A DNA stretch of 36,069 nt, taken from NCBI GenBank assembly GCA_024398835.1, contig JAKSIK010000022.1, forward strand, positions 1-36,069, in the 5' to 3' direction. A program made the translations under genes and the position numbers. This DNA is from Fibrobacter sp. (GTDB lineage: Bacteria; Fibrobacterota; Fibrobacteria; Fibrobacterales; Fibrobacteraceae). Each line of letters begins with the position of its first letter. Positions within the stretch are counted from its first letter, which is position 1. Positions 16,668-23,981 of the stretch are shown one piece after another. Under the pieces are notes generated by a model. It saw nothing but the letters and a program-made list of their open reading frames with translations. It made no database searches and was not told the DNA's origin.

Positions 16668-16997
16668 CTACTTTCCGAAAATATCGTGAGAAGTATAGCC
16701 GAAGCGGATGATGGCTCCGGTTTCTTTTTCTTTCAGCATTTTGGAGTGGGCGAGTCCTTCCATGATGGCTTCGTCCAAATTGGTTTGGATTTCTGTATCC
16801 GACCCGGCAAAAGAGATTTCGGGTATGTCTGCTGGAGCCTTAAATCCATTGTCAATGGAAACGACATACTGGTAGTCTTCATCGATTTCGAACACGGCTT
16901 GGATTGCCTTCGGAAGGTCTGCCATGTTTTCTACACGAGTATAGACATGGCCTTTCCAGCCTTTCGCTTCCATTTGCTGCTTTAATTCATCAATCAT
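16668..16997 (-). CDS. Small acidic protein of unknown function
   Basis: A 109-residue soluble protein without signal peptide, membrane segment or metal motif. It begins with MIDELKQQMEAKGWKG and is mixed alpha/beta in composition. The start is well supported by AGGAG 7 bases before ATG 16997. It converges on ftsE with an 11-base gap, so the two transcripts must share a termination zone. I do not recognise the family. A tRNA-like scar lies just upstream in its leader. Confidence 0.65.
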   Translation of the reverse strand: MIDELKQQMEAKGWKGHVYTRVENMADLPKAIQAVFEIDEDYQYVVSIDNGFKAPADIPEISFAGSDTEIQTNLDEAIMEGLAHSKMLKEKETGAIIRFGYTSHDIFGK

Positions 16998-17011
16998 AAT
17001 AAACTCCTTTT

Positions 17012-17050
17012 TTGGGTCTCGAACCCAATTTCCAATCCGCTCTACCTGAA
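17012..17050 (-). tRNA. tRNA-like remnant (degenerate, not a working tRNA)
   Basis: Read on the minus strand, CAGGTAGAGCGGATTGG resembles the end of a D-arm and the start of an anticodon arm. TTGGG TTCGAGA CCCAA then forms an exact T-arm with the canonical 7-base TTCGAGA loop. The 5' acceptor strand, a normal variable region and a 3' acceptor with CCA are missing, so it cannot be functional. It may be the scar of an integration event at a tRNA gene. Alternatively, the TTGGGT/ACCCAA hairpin alone could be a leader element of the small gene downstream. Confidence 0.3.
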
Positions 17051-17058
17051 GATATTCT

Positions 17059-17065
17059 TAAATTT
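17059..17065 (+). promoter_or_regulatory. TAnnTTT box five bases before a start codon
   Basis: TAAATTT followed by CCGAT and the ATG of the small lipoprotein. No Shine-Dalgarno is present. This placement fits a promoter element giving a leaderless mRNA. Confidence 0.35.
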
Positions 17066-17070
17066 CCGAT

Positions 17071-17286
17071 ATGGCACACAAGACCCTCATTTTGACAACA
17101 GTTGTTTGCACGTTTCTGCTATTTTCTTGCTCTGACCCCAAGGCCGAGGCAGAAATCACCCAGTTGAAGGACGCCAACACCCAGATGATTGGCAAAATCG
17201 ACAACGTGAAGCAGAAGTTGGATTCCCTGGGAAAAGCAACGGATTCCATCTACAAAAACCTGTCCGATTTGGACATGGAAAAGTAA
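17071..17286 (+). CDS. Small coiled-coil lipoprotein
   Basis: A 71-residue protein with a signal peptide ending in lipobox LFSC (lipid Cys20), then a Lys/Asp-rich helix with regular hydrophobic spacing (ITQLKDANTQMIGKIDNVKQ), which should form a coiled coil. The size and architecture recall Lpp/Braun-type lipoproteins, though there is no C-terminal Lys-Arg/Tyr peptidoglycan anchor beyond a final Lys. It should sit at the inner face of an outer membrane. It ends 4 bases from the convergent aminotransferase stop. Confidence 0.7.
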   Translation: MAHKTLILTTVVCTFLLFSCSDPKAEAEITQLKDANTQMIGKIDNVKQKLDSLGKATDSIYKNLSDLDMEK

Positions 17287-17290
17287 AAAC

Positions 17291-18436
17291 CTAGCTCAGT
17301 TTGTTGATGATGCCTTCTACGTCTGTCCAGGCGCAGACGGGCAGACTCACCACTTTTTTCACCACATCTTCCGTGATAGGGCACTTCGTTAGTTTGTCTG
17401 CAAAACAGGGTTGCTGGTGCAAGGGCATGGGGTAGTGGATGCAGTAGGGAATCTCCGCCTTTTCAAGAAGACCTAGGAAATGTTCCCGGTTCTCCACTAA
17501 CAAAGTATATTGGGCGTAGGTGCTGGTATTCCCTGCAGCGATTTTGATGGGTTGGATGGTGTATCCGACCTTGCGGGCAAAGTCCTTGAAGAACTGGTCG
17601 TAGAGGGTGGCGTTTTTCTCTCGCACTCGGAGTTCATCCTTGAAATGCTTCAACTTCACCAGGAGGATTGCGGCCTGTAGTGCATCCAGGCGGCTGTTGT
17701 AGCCGAGCCTCTTGTGCAGGTACCGTTCCGTGCTGCCGTGGTTTGCAAGCTCACGAATGGTTGTCGCGAACTTTTCGTTGCGGGTGAATAGCGCGCCGCC
17801 GTCGCCATAGCAGCCCAAGGGTTTCGTGGGGTAGAAGCTGGTAATGGCGATGTCGCCGAAGGTACAGGCGGCGCGGCCGTCTTGTGTAGCGCCAAATGCC
17901 TGGGCGCAGTCTTCCAACAGCCAAAGTCCGTTCTTCTGGCAGATTTCTCGCAGTTCTCTGTAGGGGGCGCACTGCCCGAACAGGTCTACGGCGATGACAC
18001 CCTTTGTTCTCGGGCCCACCAAATTCCAGACGCTTTCGGCAGAAATCTGCAAGGTCTCGGGATTGATGTCTGCAAACCGGACCGTCGCTCCCAGTCTTCT
18101 CGCGCATTCCGCCGGAGCGATGAAGGTGAAGTCCGGCACGATGACCTCGTCTCCGAGTTTTACTTCCAGAGCCTCCAGCGCGAGACTGAGGGCATCGGTA
18201 CCGCTGGCGCAACTAATGCATTCCGGTGCCTCGGGCGCTTTCTCGGGCCCAATTCCCTCGGGCGCATTCTCGGGCCCAATTCCCTCGGACCCCAAAAATC
18301 GGGAAAGTTCCCCCTCCAACTGCCTAACCACGGGCCCACCGATATAGCAACCGCTATCCAGAACCTGTTTTTCGGCATTTTCCAGCTCCAACTGGTACGC
18401 TTTTCGTTGGGCGGGGAGGTTTACAAAGGGAATCAT
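17291..18436 (-). CDS. DegT/DnrJ/EryC1/StrS family PLP aminotransferase
   Basis: A 381-residue protein from ATG 18436. It shows IPFVNLPAQ at the start, the GTDALSLAL cofactor-phosphate site, DFTFIAPAECA, LLEDCAQAFGA with the ring-contacting Asp, and TSFYPTKPLGCYGDGGAL with the PLP lysine. Enzymes of this family transfer an amino group to keto-sugars for lipopolysaccharide, capsule or antibiotic sugars. The sugar cannot be told from sequence and no sugar pathway genes are adjacent. An insertion of two 9-residue repeats (EGIGPENAP/EGIGPEKAP) sits just before the GTD site, where relatives have a short loop. TACATTT lies 6 bases before the ATG with no Shine-Dalgarno, so the mRNA may be leaderless. 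Confidence 0.9.
   Translation of the reverse strand: MIPFVNLPAQRKAYQLELENAEKQVLDSGCYIGGPVVRQLEGELSRFLGSEGIGPENAPEGIGPEKAPEAPECISCASGTDALSLALEALEVKLGDEVIVPDFTFIAPAECARRLGATVRFADINPETLQISAESVWNLVGPRTKGVIAVDLFGQCAPYRELREICQKNGLWLLEDCAQAFGATQDGRAACTFGDIAITSFYPTKPLGCYGDGGALFTRNEKFATTIRELANHGSTERYLHKRLGYNSRLDALQAAILLVKLKHFKDELRVREKNATLYDQFFKDFARKVGYTIQPIKIAAGNTSTYAQYTLLVENREHFLGLLEKAEIPYCIHYPMPLHQQPCFADKLTKCPITEDVVKKVVSLPVCAWTDVEGIINKLS
18231..18284 (-). repeat. Two tandem 27-bp repeats inside the aminotransferase gene
   Basis: Two 27-base units differ at one position and encode GIGPENAPE and GIGPEKAPE. A degenerate third unit follows. As 27 is divisible by three, copy number can change without losing the frame. 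Confidence 0.8.
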
Positions 18437-18442
18437 GGTCAA

Positions 18443-18449
18443 AAATGTA
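18443..18449 (-). promoter_or_regulatory. TAnnTTT box before the aminotransferase start
   Basis: TACATTT on the minus strand is separated by 6 bases from ATG 18436. No Shine-Dalgarno lies between. Confidence 0.35.
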
Positions 18450-18466
18450 GTAATTCGGGGCTCCCC

Positions 18467-18496
18467 TTGACAAAATCCTCGGTTTTACTATCTTTG
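18467..18496 (+). promoter_or_regulatory. rpsT promoter
   Basis: TTGACA (18467-18472), a 16-base spacer, then TATCTTTG (18489-18496), which fits both a sigma-70 -10 box and the Bacteroidetes TAnnTTTG motif. The start codon is about 40 bases on, leaving room for a leader with GGAG. Confidence 0.6.
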
Positions 18497-18536
18497 ACCC
18501 AACAAATTTTAAGTAGGTTTTACCCGGAGATATAAG

Positions 18537-18797
18537 GTGCCTCAACACAAATCTTGCAAAAAGCGTCTGCGTCAGGCCGAAAAGGCCAATGCAATGAACC
18601 ACTCTGTTCGTTCTGCTATTCGTTCCAGCCTCAAGGTGATCCGCACTGCTTCCTCTAAGGAAGAAGCCCTGAAGGAAATGCCCAACCTGTTCAGCATGCT
18701 GGACAAGGCTGCCGCCAAGAGCCGTGCTGGTTTCAACGCAAATCGCGCTGCCAACTACAAGGCCAAGGCTGCTAAAGTCGTCAACGGCCTCGCCTAA
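18537..18797 (+). CDS. rpsT: 30S ribosomal protein S20
   Basis: An 86-residue, Lys/Arg/Ala-rich helical protein. The family features are PQHKSCKKRLRQAEKA at the start, NHSVRSAIRSSLK, and MLDKAAAKSRAGFNANRAANYKAKA near the end. The length is typical for S20. The start is GTG 18537, supported by GGAG 7 bases upstream; there is no suitable ATG. S20 binds 16S rRNA early in 30S assembly. It stands alone between its own promoter and two terminators. Confidence 0.96.
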   Translation: MPQHKSCKKRLRQAEKANAMNHSVRSAIRSSLKVIRTASSKEEALKEMPNLFSMLDKAAAKSRAGFNANRAANYKAKAAKVVNGLA

Positions 18798-18804
18798 TCT
18801 GTGC

Positions 18805-18840
18805 CGCCGGCGCTCGCTGGCGATTCAGTTTTAATTTTTT
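18805..18840 (+). terminator. Rho-independent terminator after rpsT
   Basis: CGCCGGC and GCTGGCG pair around GCTC (18805-18822), followed by ATTCAGTTTTAATTTTTT. It is GC-rich and placed 8 bases after the stop codon. Confidence 0.7.
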
Positions 18841-18845
18841 GGAGA

Positions 18846-18880
18846 ACCGATGCATTCTGTGCGTCGGTCTTTCCTATTTT
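18846..18880 (+). terminator. Second tandem terminator
   Basis: ACCGATGCA and TGCGTCGGT form a 9-bp stem around TTCTG (18846-18868), followed by CTTTCCTATTTTTA. Together with the preceding hairpin it isolates rpsT from the mglA operon. Confidence 0.6.
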
Positions 18881-19027
18881 TATGTAAAATTTTGTTTTCA
18901 CGGTAGGGCTCCGGCTTCATATTGACGTAAGCGCAATAATCATCTCATTTCCCTATTTTGCGGTGTTTCCCGTGTCCGTCATAGTCTTTTTTTTCTAGAT
19001 TAAGTCAAAGAATATTAAGGAATTAAA

Positions 19028-19984
19028 ATGTCTTCGATTAATTTTGCTACAAGAGAAATTAGTTGTAAAGTGGTCTACTACGGACCCGGTCTTAGTGGTA
19101 AGACCACCAACTTGCAGGTGATTCACCAGAAGATGCCTCAGGACAAGCGCACGGACATGGTGTCCCTAGCTACCGAAGGCGACCGTACGCTGTTCTTCGA
19201 CTTTTTGCCATTGAACCTTGGTGATATTAAGGGCTTCAAGACTCGTTTCCAACTTTATACGGTCCCTGGTCAGGTTTACTACAACAGTACTCGTAAGCTC
19301 GTTCTTCGCGGTGTGGATGGTATTGTATTTGTGGCGGACTCCCAGCGTTCCCGTCAGGCGGAAAACCTGGAAAGCCTTCAGAATTTGCGCCAGAACCTGC
19401 AGGATTACGGCATGGATCTGGATGACATGCCCTTCGTGCTCCAGTACAACAAGCGCGACATGGACAACGTGTTCACTCTGGATGAGTTGAATGCGGAATT
19501 GAACCCTCGCAAGGTGCCCTTCTTCCCGTCTACCGCACATAACGGTAAGGGTGTGGTGACTACTCTTAAGGCGATTGCCATGCTGGTCATCGAAAAGTTC
19601 AATGTGAAGCAGGGTTTCCTCCGCAAGGCTGCCGAAAGTGTGAACAACACTGGCGTTCATGAAGTTTCTATGACCAAGGAAGGGCTCTCTGTGGGTCAGG
19701 CTCAGCCGCCTGCCAATGCAAAGCCTCAACTTGCTCAGCCAACCACACCGTCTTCTCCCTTTAAGATGCCTTCCTTTGCTGCAAAGCCGGGTGTTGCTGG
19801 AGCCCCGTCCACGGGTACCGGTTCGGCCTTGTTCCAGAAGGGATTTGGAGCCTCTCCATTTGGTCGCCCCCGTACGCCGACCACCATTGCCAGAATGCCG
19901 ACCTTTGGCCGCACTGTTGAAAAGCCGGAAGACAATTCTGATGATGAAATCGAGTTGCGTCCATACGTGCCCAAGAAAAAGTAG
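19028..19984 (+). CDS. mglA: MglA-like Ras-superfamily GTPase with long C-terminal tail
   Basis: 318 residues. The first 200 or so are a bacterial MglA GTPase. The P-loop is GPGLSGKTTN (19-28), followed by the LATEGDRTLFFDFLP segment typical of MglA, TVPGQVYYNSTRKLVLRGVDG with the PGQ switch, and the base-recognition motif NKRD. Its cytoplasmic relatives switch cell polarity and control gliding or type IV pili in Myxococcus. Residues about 205-318 are an extra tail, rich in Pro, Ala, Ser and FG pairs (GFGASPFG, PTFGR), ending in an acidic and then Lys-rich segment. Ordinary MglA stops near residue 195. ATG 19028 has AAGGA upstream. The partner GAP follows directly. Confidence 0.93.
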   Translation: MSSINFATREISCKVVYYGPGLSGKTTNLQVIHQKMPQDKRTDMVSLATEGDRTLFFDFLPLNLGDIKGFKTRFQLYTVPGQVYYNSTRKLVLRGVDGIVFVADSQRSRQAENLESLQNLRQNLQDYGMDLDDMPFVLQYNKRDMDNVFTLDELNAELNPRKVPFFPSTAHNGKGVVTTLKAIAMLVIEKFNVKQGFLRKAAESVNNTGVHEVSMTKEGLSVGQAQPPANAKPQLAQPTTPSSPFKMPSFAAKPGVAGAPSTGTGSALFQKGFGASPFGRPRTPTTIARMPTFGRTVEKPEDNSDDEIELRPYVPKKK

Positions 19985-20004
19985 GGTATGGGAGAAAGGT
20001 TTGT

Positions 20005-20427
20005 ATGAGTGATTTTGCAATTTATGCTGAAGTTGTTGAAAAAGTGCGTCGTCTCATGTTGGCTTACCAGGCCAGCGTGAAGGCGGAATACATCGCCCTT
20101 TGCCATCGTGACGGTTCCCTTATTGCCGAAGTGGGCAATCTGCCCTCTTGCCCTGAGCCTTCGCTGCTAGCAGTGCTTGGTAATGGTGCTTACGATTCTG
20201 CAAAGCAGATGGGTGGCATGCTTGGTGGCGAAAACTTCCAATCTGTGTCCTTCTCCGGCGAAAACCGCTCTGTCTACATTTCGTCTGCGGACAATGCGCT
20301 ACTTTTACTTCAGGTATTCCCGGGTCCGAAACTCCCGAATCGTGTGGAGGACTTCAACCGTTTGCTGGTGGAAAAGCTTTTGGAAGCGGTTCCTACCTTT
20401 ACCCAGAACACCAGTAAGCTTATCTAA
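20005..20427 (+). CDS. mglB: MglB-like roadblock/LC7 protein
   Basis: A 140-residue protein with the roadblock fold pattern: an N-terminal helix (FAIYAEVVEKVRRLML), then strands with AEYIALCHRDGSLIAEVG, LLAVLGNGAYDSAKQM, VSFSGENRSVYISSADNALLLLQVF, and a final helix. In Myxococcus and Thermus MglB is the GTPase-activating partner of MglA. Its position 20 bases after mglA, with GGAGAAAGG before the ATG, supports that assignment. Confidence 0.9.
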   Translation: MSDFAIYAEVVEKVRRLMLAYQASVKAEYIALCHRDGSLIAEVGNLPSCPEPSLLAVLGNGAYDSAKQMGGMLGGENFQSVSFSGENRSVYISSADNALLLLQVFPGPKLPNRVEDFNRLLVEKLLEAVPTFTQNTSKLI

Positions 20428-20465
20428 TCGAGGTTGTTGTGGCTGGACTTCCGCCACTGCGTAGT

Positions 20466-20906
20466 ATGAGAAAGACGACAGTCGTTTTGATTGTTGTTTT
20501 TCTTGCTTTCATTACCCACCGCATTGTGGACTTTGTTCTAGATGATTCTAGTATCAAGGATGTGGGGAACACGGAACTGTCTCTGGCGCAAGGCGTTGTC
20601 TGTCGCCACATCGTGAAGGAAACCCCTTTTGGCGCGGACTCCGTGTTTGAGGAAGGTTCACGCCTTTATTTCTATACCATCATTTCCAATGCCCTTCAGT
20701 ACGATTCTGATTCCTTGCTGCATGTGTGGTACAAGGGAATGGATACGGTGCAGGTGCTGCCCTGCAAGGTGCGGAAGGATTATGAGGCCTGCTATACGGA
20801 AATCTCTCCGAGTATGCTCACCACAGGGGAGTGGAGCGTAGATTTGGTGCTTGGCCGCCGCTTGCTATATAGCGAACAGTTCCTGATTGAATCGACAGAC
20901 AGGTAG
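20466..20906 (+). CDS. DUF2914 protein with N-terminal membrane anchor
   Basis: A 146-residue protein. ATG 20466 is favoured over an upstream GTG at 20439 because it gives a standard signal or anchor (MRKTTVVLIVVFLAFI). The rest matches DUF2914: VVCRHIVKETPFGADSVF, LYFYTIISN, LHVWYKGMDTVQVLP, and a final strand pair with GEWSVDLVLGRRLLYSEQF. The domain is a small beta-sandwich of unknown function found in periplasmic or membrane proteins. It sits between mglB and the large outer-membrane protein with a 4-base gap to the latter, so it is probably part of the same module. Confidence 0.75.
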   Translation: MRKTTVVLIVVFLAFITHRIVDFVLDDSSIKDVGNTELSLAQGVVCRHIVKETPFGADSVFEEGSRLYFYTIISNALQYDSDSLLHVWYKGMDTVQVLPCKVRKDYEACYTEISPSMLTTGEWSVDLVLGRRLLYSEQFLIESTDR

Positions 20907-20910
20907 TGTC

Positions 20911-23904
20911 ATGGGCAGAGGGTCCTGGATTGCCTTTGTTGCCCTTATCTGGTTAGGCGCTGCAGCCAGCGCATTTGCTTTGAATCTGGATTCTCTGCCC
21001 GTATGGAATCCGGATTATCTTGTTCAAAATGTGAATGTGGCAGATGCCGCAAATGGTGTGCCGCAAGGTTCTTCGTCTGTTTCGGGCGCGGATGATGCCG
21101 CTTCTGGAAAAGTGGAAGCTCACGGCTACAAGACCATGCAAGTCACTGTGGGCGATGGGGGGACGGAAGTGGATCAGGAACTCCGACTTTCCATTCAGGG
21201 CATGGTGGGCGATAGCGTTTATATCGATGCGTTGTTGAGCGATGTGGACCGCAAGGCGGGCGACCAGACCACGGCAACATTGCAGGAGGTGGACCAGATT
21301 TATTTTCGGGCGGAGGCCAGGCATTGGTTTGTTCATTTGGGCGATTTGACGTGGAGGGATGAATCCCTCGGACTATCTGGAATTGAGCGCAGTACCTTGG
21401 GCGCCATGGCGGGTATTCGTGGCGGATATACGGAAGTTCGCGGAGCCGCAGGCACCGATGAAGTGAATCGCATCAGCCGCACTTTCAATGGCGTGAGCGG
21501 TCAGCGCGAAGGCTATGCCATCAGTGGTGATGGAGAATATCTGGCGGTGGTTCCCGGTTCGGAAAAGGTCTGGGTCAACGGCGTGGAACTTCGGCGGGAT
21601 AAGGATTACGATGTGAACTATGCAGGCGGCCTCCTGAATTTCAAGGGGAGATGGGCCCCGGGCGCAGATGATGAAATCCGCATTGAATATGACGCCTACG
21701 AAGACGATAATATCTTTAATTTGTATGCTGCGGCGGGGAAGTACCGCCACCCCAATCTCTATTTGGATGTCGCTGGATTCCGGCTGGAGAATGACAAGCA
21801 TCGCCTAAAAAAGAGCGTGTGGACTGATGAAGACTACCAGACGTTGAAGGCGGATAGAGGCGGAATGCTGTACCATACACCAGACAGTCTTGAAGATGAA
21901 TTGGATTCCGTAGCGCTGAACCGTCCGGAGCGGATTGATCGTGTGGGCACGCGCTTGCGGACACAGTTTGATAACCGCTTCTATGCGGATTTGGAAATGG
22001 CGGTGAGCCGTCGGGATTCCAATACGGTTTCTCACCATGTGGATGGGCCGGAGGGGAATGCTTTTCGCTGGTATGCCACAACGGATTCCAGTGCTAGAAT
22101 GCTGAAGTTCCCGGTGGCCTTTTCGGTGTATGGCAATTATGTGGAAGAGGAATTTGGCATTGGGGATTATCAGGGCACAGATAGAGACTGGAATTCCTAC
22201 AAGTTGCAGGATGAATGGGATTTGGATAGTTCCGCCATCACCTCTGGAGATTTAAGGCATGATGAATTCGGAATGCGGATTCGTCTGGGCAGTGACTGGT
22301 TTGCAAAAACGCTGTGGGGGTATCGCCAGGGAGAGAATCAGGAGTGGAATTCTTCTCGGGCTAAGGTTTCGTTTGAGCATTTGTCGCAGAATGTGGCGAG
22401 CGATGTTGGGATTGTTCGCGTTGCTAGCGTGCAGAATGGAGAGCGGGAACGCTATCAGGCTTTAGGAAATGCGCAATATTTGCAGGGCTTCTGGCGGCCA
22501 TTCGGGAACTTTGATGCCCGCTACACGAAGATTGACGAAACTGCTGCGGGCAAAAATAGTCCCGATGCAGTTTCGGGCGGGGCCTTCGCGGGAAATAATG
22601 GCGCTGCGGAGGATGAAGTTTTCTACGGGAAATCTGGCGCCGGCTTTTCGCTAAATGCAAACAACTGGAATGCTAGCGAAGGCGTAGAGACGAAACTCGC
22701 AAGGCGTCGTGGGGACACTTATGGAGATGACTGGAATGATTCCCTCAAATCGGTGGCGTGGACGCAGACGGCTGAATATCACCATCGCTACTTGGACATT
22801 TCACACTTCTTGCAGTACGAACATCGGGAAGTAGATTCTACGGATGGTGAGAACAGCTGGGTGGGTGATTTGCAGGGTATATTTGGCGATGAGGACTTGG
22901 GATTCTCCGGCAATGTAAGCTACAAGTTGGGTCTGACGGAGGAGCAAACTTATACGGCCATTTATAAGGCGGTTGCGCCCGGTACAGGCGATGTGCGTTA
23001 CGACAGTTTGACGGGTGCCTTCATTGAGGGCGTAGATAATGGCGATTTCGTGTATGAGGGAATGGGCCGCAATGATTCCATCGGGGCGGTGCGGGCTTCC
23101 AATGCGGCCTTCAGTTTGGATGTGGACTGGAATCCGGGGCTACTGCTGGGAATTCACGAGGGAATCCTGAGGGATATTACCGTAGGCGGAAGCTATAGCG
23201 CCGAGGGGGAGGACACTACGGGCAAAAAACTGTATTTCCCGCCGGCCTCCAGACATCAGTTGCGTGAAATTTCCTCCGGCAATGTGACTTGGGAGGGCCG
23301 CCTTTCTCTGGACCATCCCTCGGGCTTTTCCGCCACATACAAGCCCGGCGCCCTCTACGATAAAAAACTCAGCTCTATTTCTTACTTCGAGGAAATGCTT
23401 TCGCACCAGCTGGATTTGGGCTACCAGATTACGGACGCACATTTTGTGGGAGGCATGGCCCGCTTGGAAGATGCAGAATTTGAAGCGCTCCAGAATTTGG
23501 ACTGGAATGCGGAAGAATTCTCGGCCCGTTACCGCTTTAGTTTTGCCAGCGGATTCCATGTGGAGCCCGGAGGCCGTTACCGCACAGGTGATGGAAGCGA
23601 TGGAGGAACTTACGATTTTGACGCACACCTTTGGGAAGGTTATCTGCGGTTTGGGTACGAGAAGGAAAATGTGGCGGATGGATTCGTGCAGTTCTCTGCC
23701 ATCGAGATGGACAAGGGTGAGAACGCCATTCCCTACCAGCTGATGTCGGGCTACGGCGAGGGCAGAACTTACCGCCTGGAGTCAGTGATTTCGGTGGATA
23801 TGAACGAGTACATTTCTTTTGGTTTGCGTTATGTGTTGCGCTTTGGGAATGCAGAAGAGAATATTTTCCAGAAGCTGAGCACAGAAGCAAGAGCGGTGTT
23901 TTAA
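20911..23904 (+). CDS. Large outer-membrane beta-strand protein, SprA-like in pattern
   Basis: 997 residues with a signal peptide (MGRGSWIAFVALIWLG, cleavage near SAFA). The N-terminal third has VDQELRLSIQGMVGDSVYIDALLSD, LGDLTW, then VPGSEKVWVNGVELRRDKDYDVNY and a following IRIEYDAYE strand. This is the PGSE.VW.NG...DY.vdY pattern seen in SprA-like surface proteins and in related giant proteins of deep-branching Gram-negatives. The rest is long alternating strands with aromatic girdles (for example YLRFGYEKENVADGFVQFS) ending in VF, so a large barrel is likely. The exact family name is uncertain. It is followed immediately by an Omp85-type gene whose start lies in repeats. Confidence 0.7.
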   Translation: MGRGSWIAFVALIWLGAAASAFALNLDSLPVWNPDYLVQNVNVADAANGVPQGSSSVSGADDAASGKVEAHGYKTMQVTVGDGGTEVDQELRLSIQGMVGDSVYIDALLSDVDRKAGDQTTATLQEVDQIYFRAEARHWFVHLGDLTWRDESLGLSGIERSTLGAMAGIRGGYTEVRGAAGTDEVNRISRTFNGVSGQREGYAISGDGEYLAVVPGSEKVWVNGVELRRDKDYDVNYAGGLLNFKGRWAPGADDEIRIEYDAYEDDNIFNLYAAAGKYRHPNLYLDVAGFRLENDKHRLKKSVWTDEDYQTLKADRGGMLYHTPDSLEDELDSVALNRPERIDRVGTRLRTQFDNRFYADLEMAVSRRDSNTVSHHVDGPEGNAFRWYATTDSSARMLKFPVAFSVYGNYVEEEFGIGDYQGTDRDWNSYKLQDEWDLDSSAITSGDLRHDEFGMRIRLGSDWFAKTLWGYRQGENQEWNSSRAKVSFEHLSQNVASDVGIVRVASVQNGERERYQALGNAQYLQGFWRPFGNFDARYTKIDETAAGKNSPDAVSGGAFAGNNGAAEDEVFYGKSGAGFSLNANNWNASEGVETKLARRRGDTYGDDWNDSLKSVAWTQTAEYHHRYLDISHFLQYEHREVDSTDGENSWVGDLQGIFGDEDLGFSGNVSYKLGLTEEQTYTAIYKAVAPGTGDVRYDSLTGAFIEGVDNGDFVYEGMGRNDSIGAVRASNAAFSLDVDWNPGLLLGIHEGILRDITVGGSYSAEGEDTTGKKLYFPPASRHQLREISSGNVTWEGRLSLDHPSGFSATYKPGALYDKKLSSISYFEEMLSHQLDLGYQITDAHFVGGMARLEDAEFEALQNLDWNAEEFSARYRFSFASGFHVEPGGRYRTGDGSDGGTYDFDAHLWEGYLRFGYEKENVADGFVQFSAIEMDKGENAIPYQLMSGYGEGRTYRLESVISVDMNEYISFGLRYVLRFGNAEENIFQKLSTEARAVF

Positions 23905-23981
23905 TGCAGAATGCTGAATGCAGAATGATGAATGCAGAATGCAGAATGCAGAATGCAGAATGCTGAATGCTGAATGATGAA
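23905..23981 (+). repeat. Eleven tandem 7-bp repeats across the Omp85 start codon
   Basis: The units are TGCAGAA (six), TGCTGAA (three) and TGATGAA (two). The array begins right after the TAA of the preceding gene and includes both candidate ATGs (23974, 23977) of the next. A heptamer is not a multiple of three, so slippage shifts any frame entering from upstream. An ATG at 23904 overlapping the upstream stop reads 20 codons through the array and ends at TGA 23964-23966, 8 bases before the Omp85 start. Confidence 0.85.
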
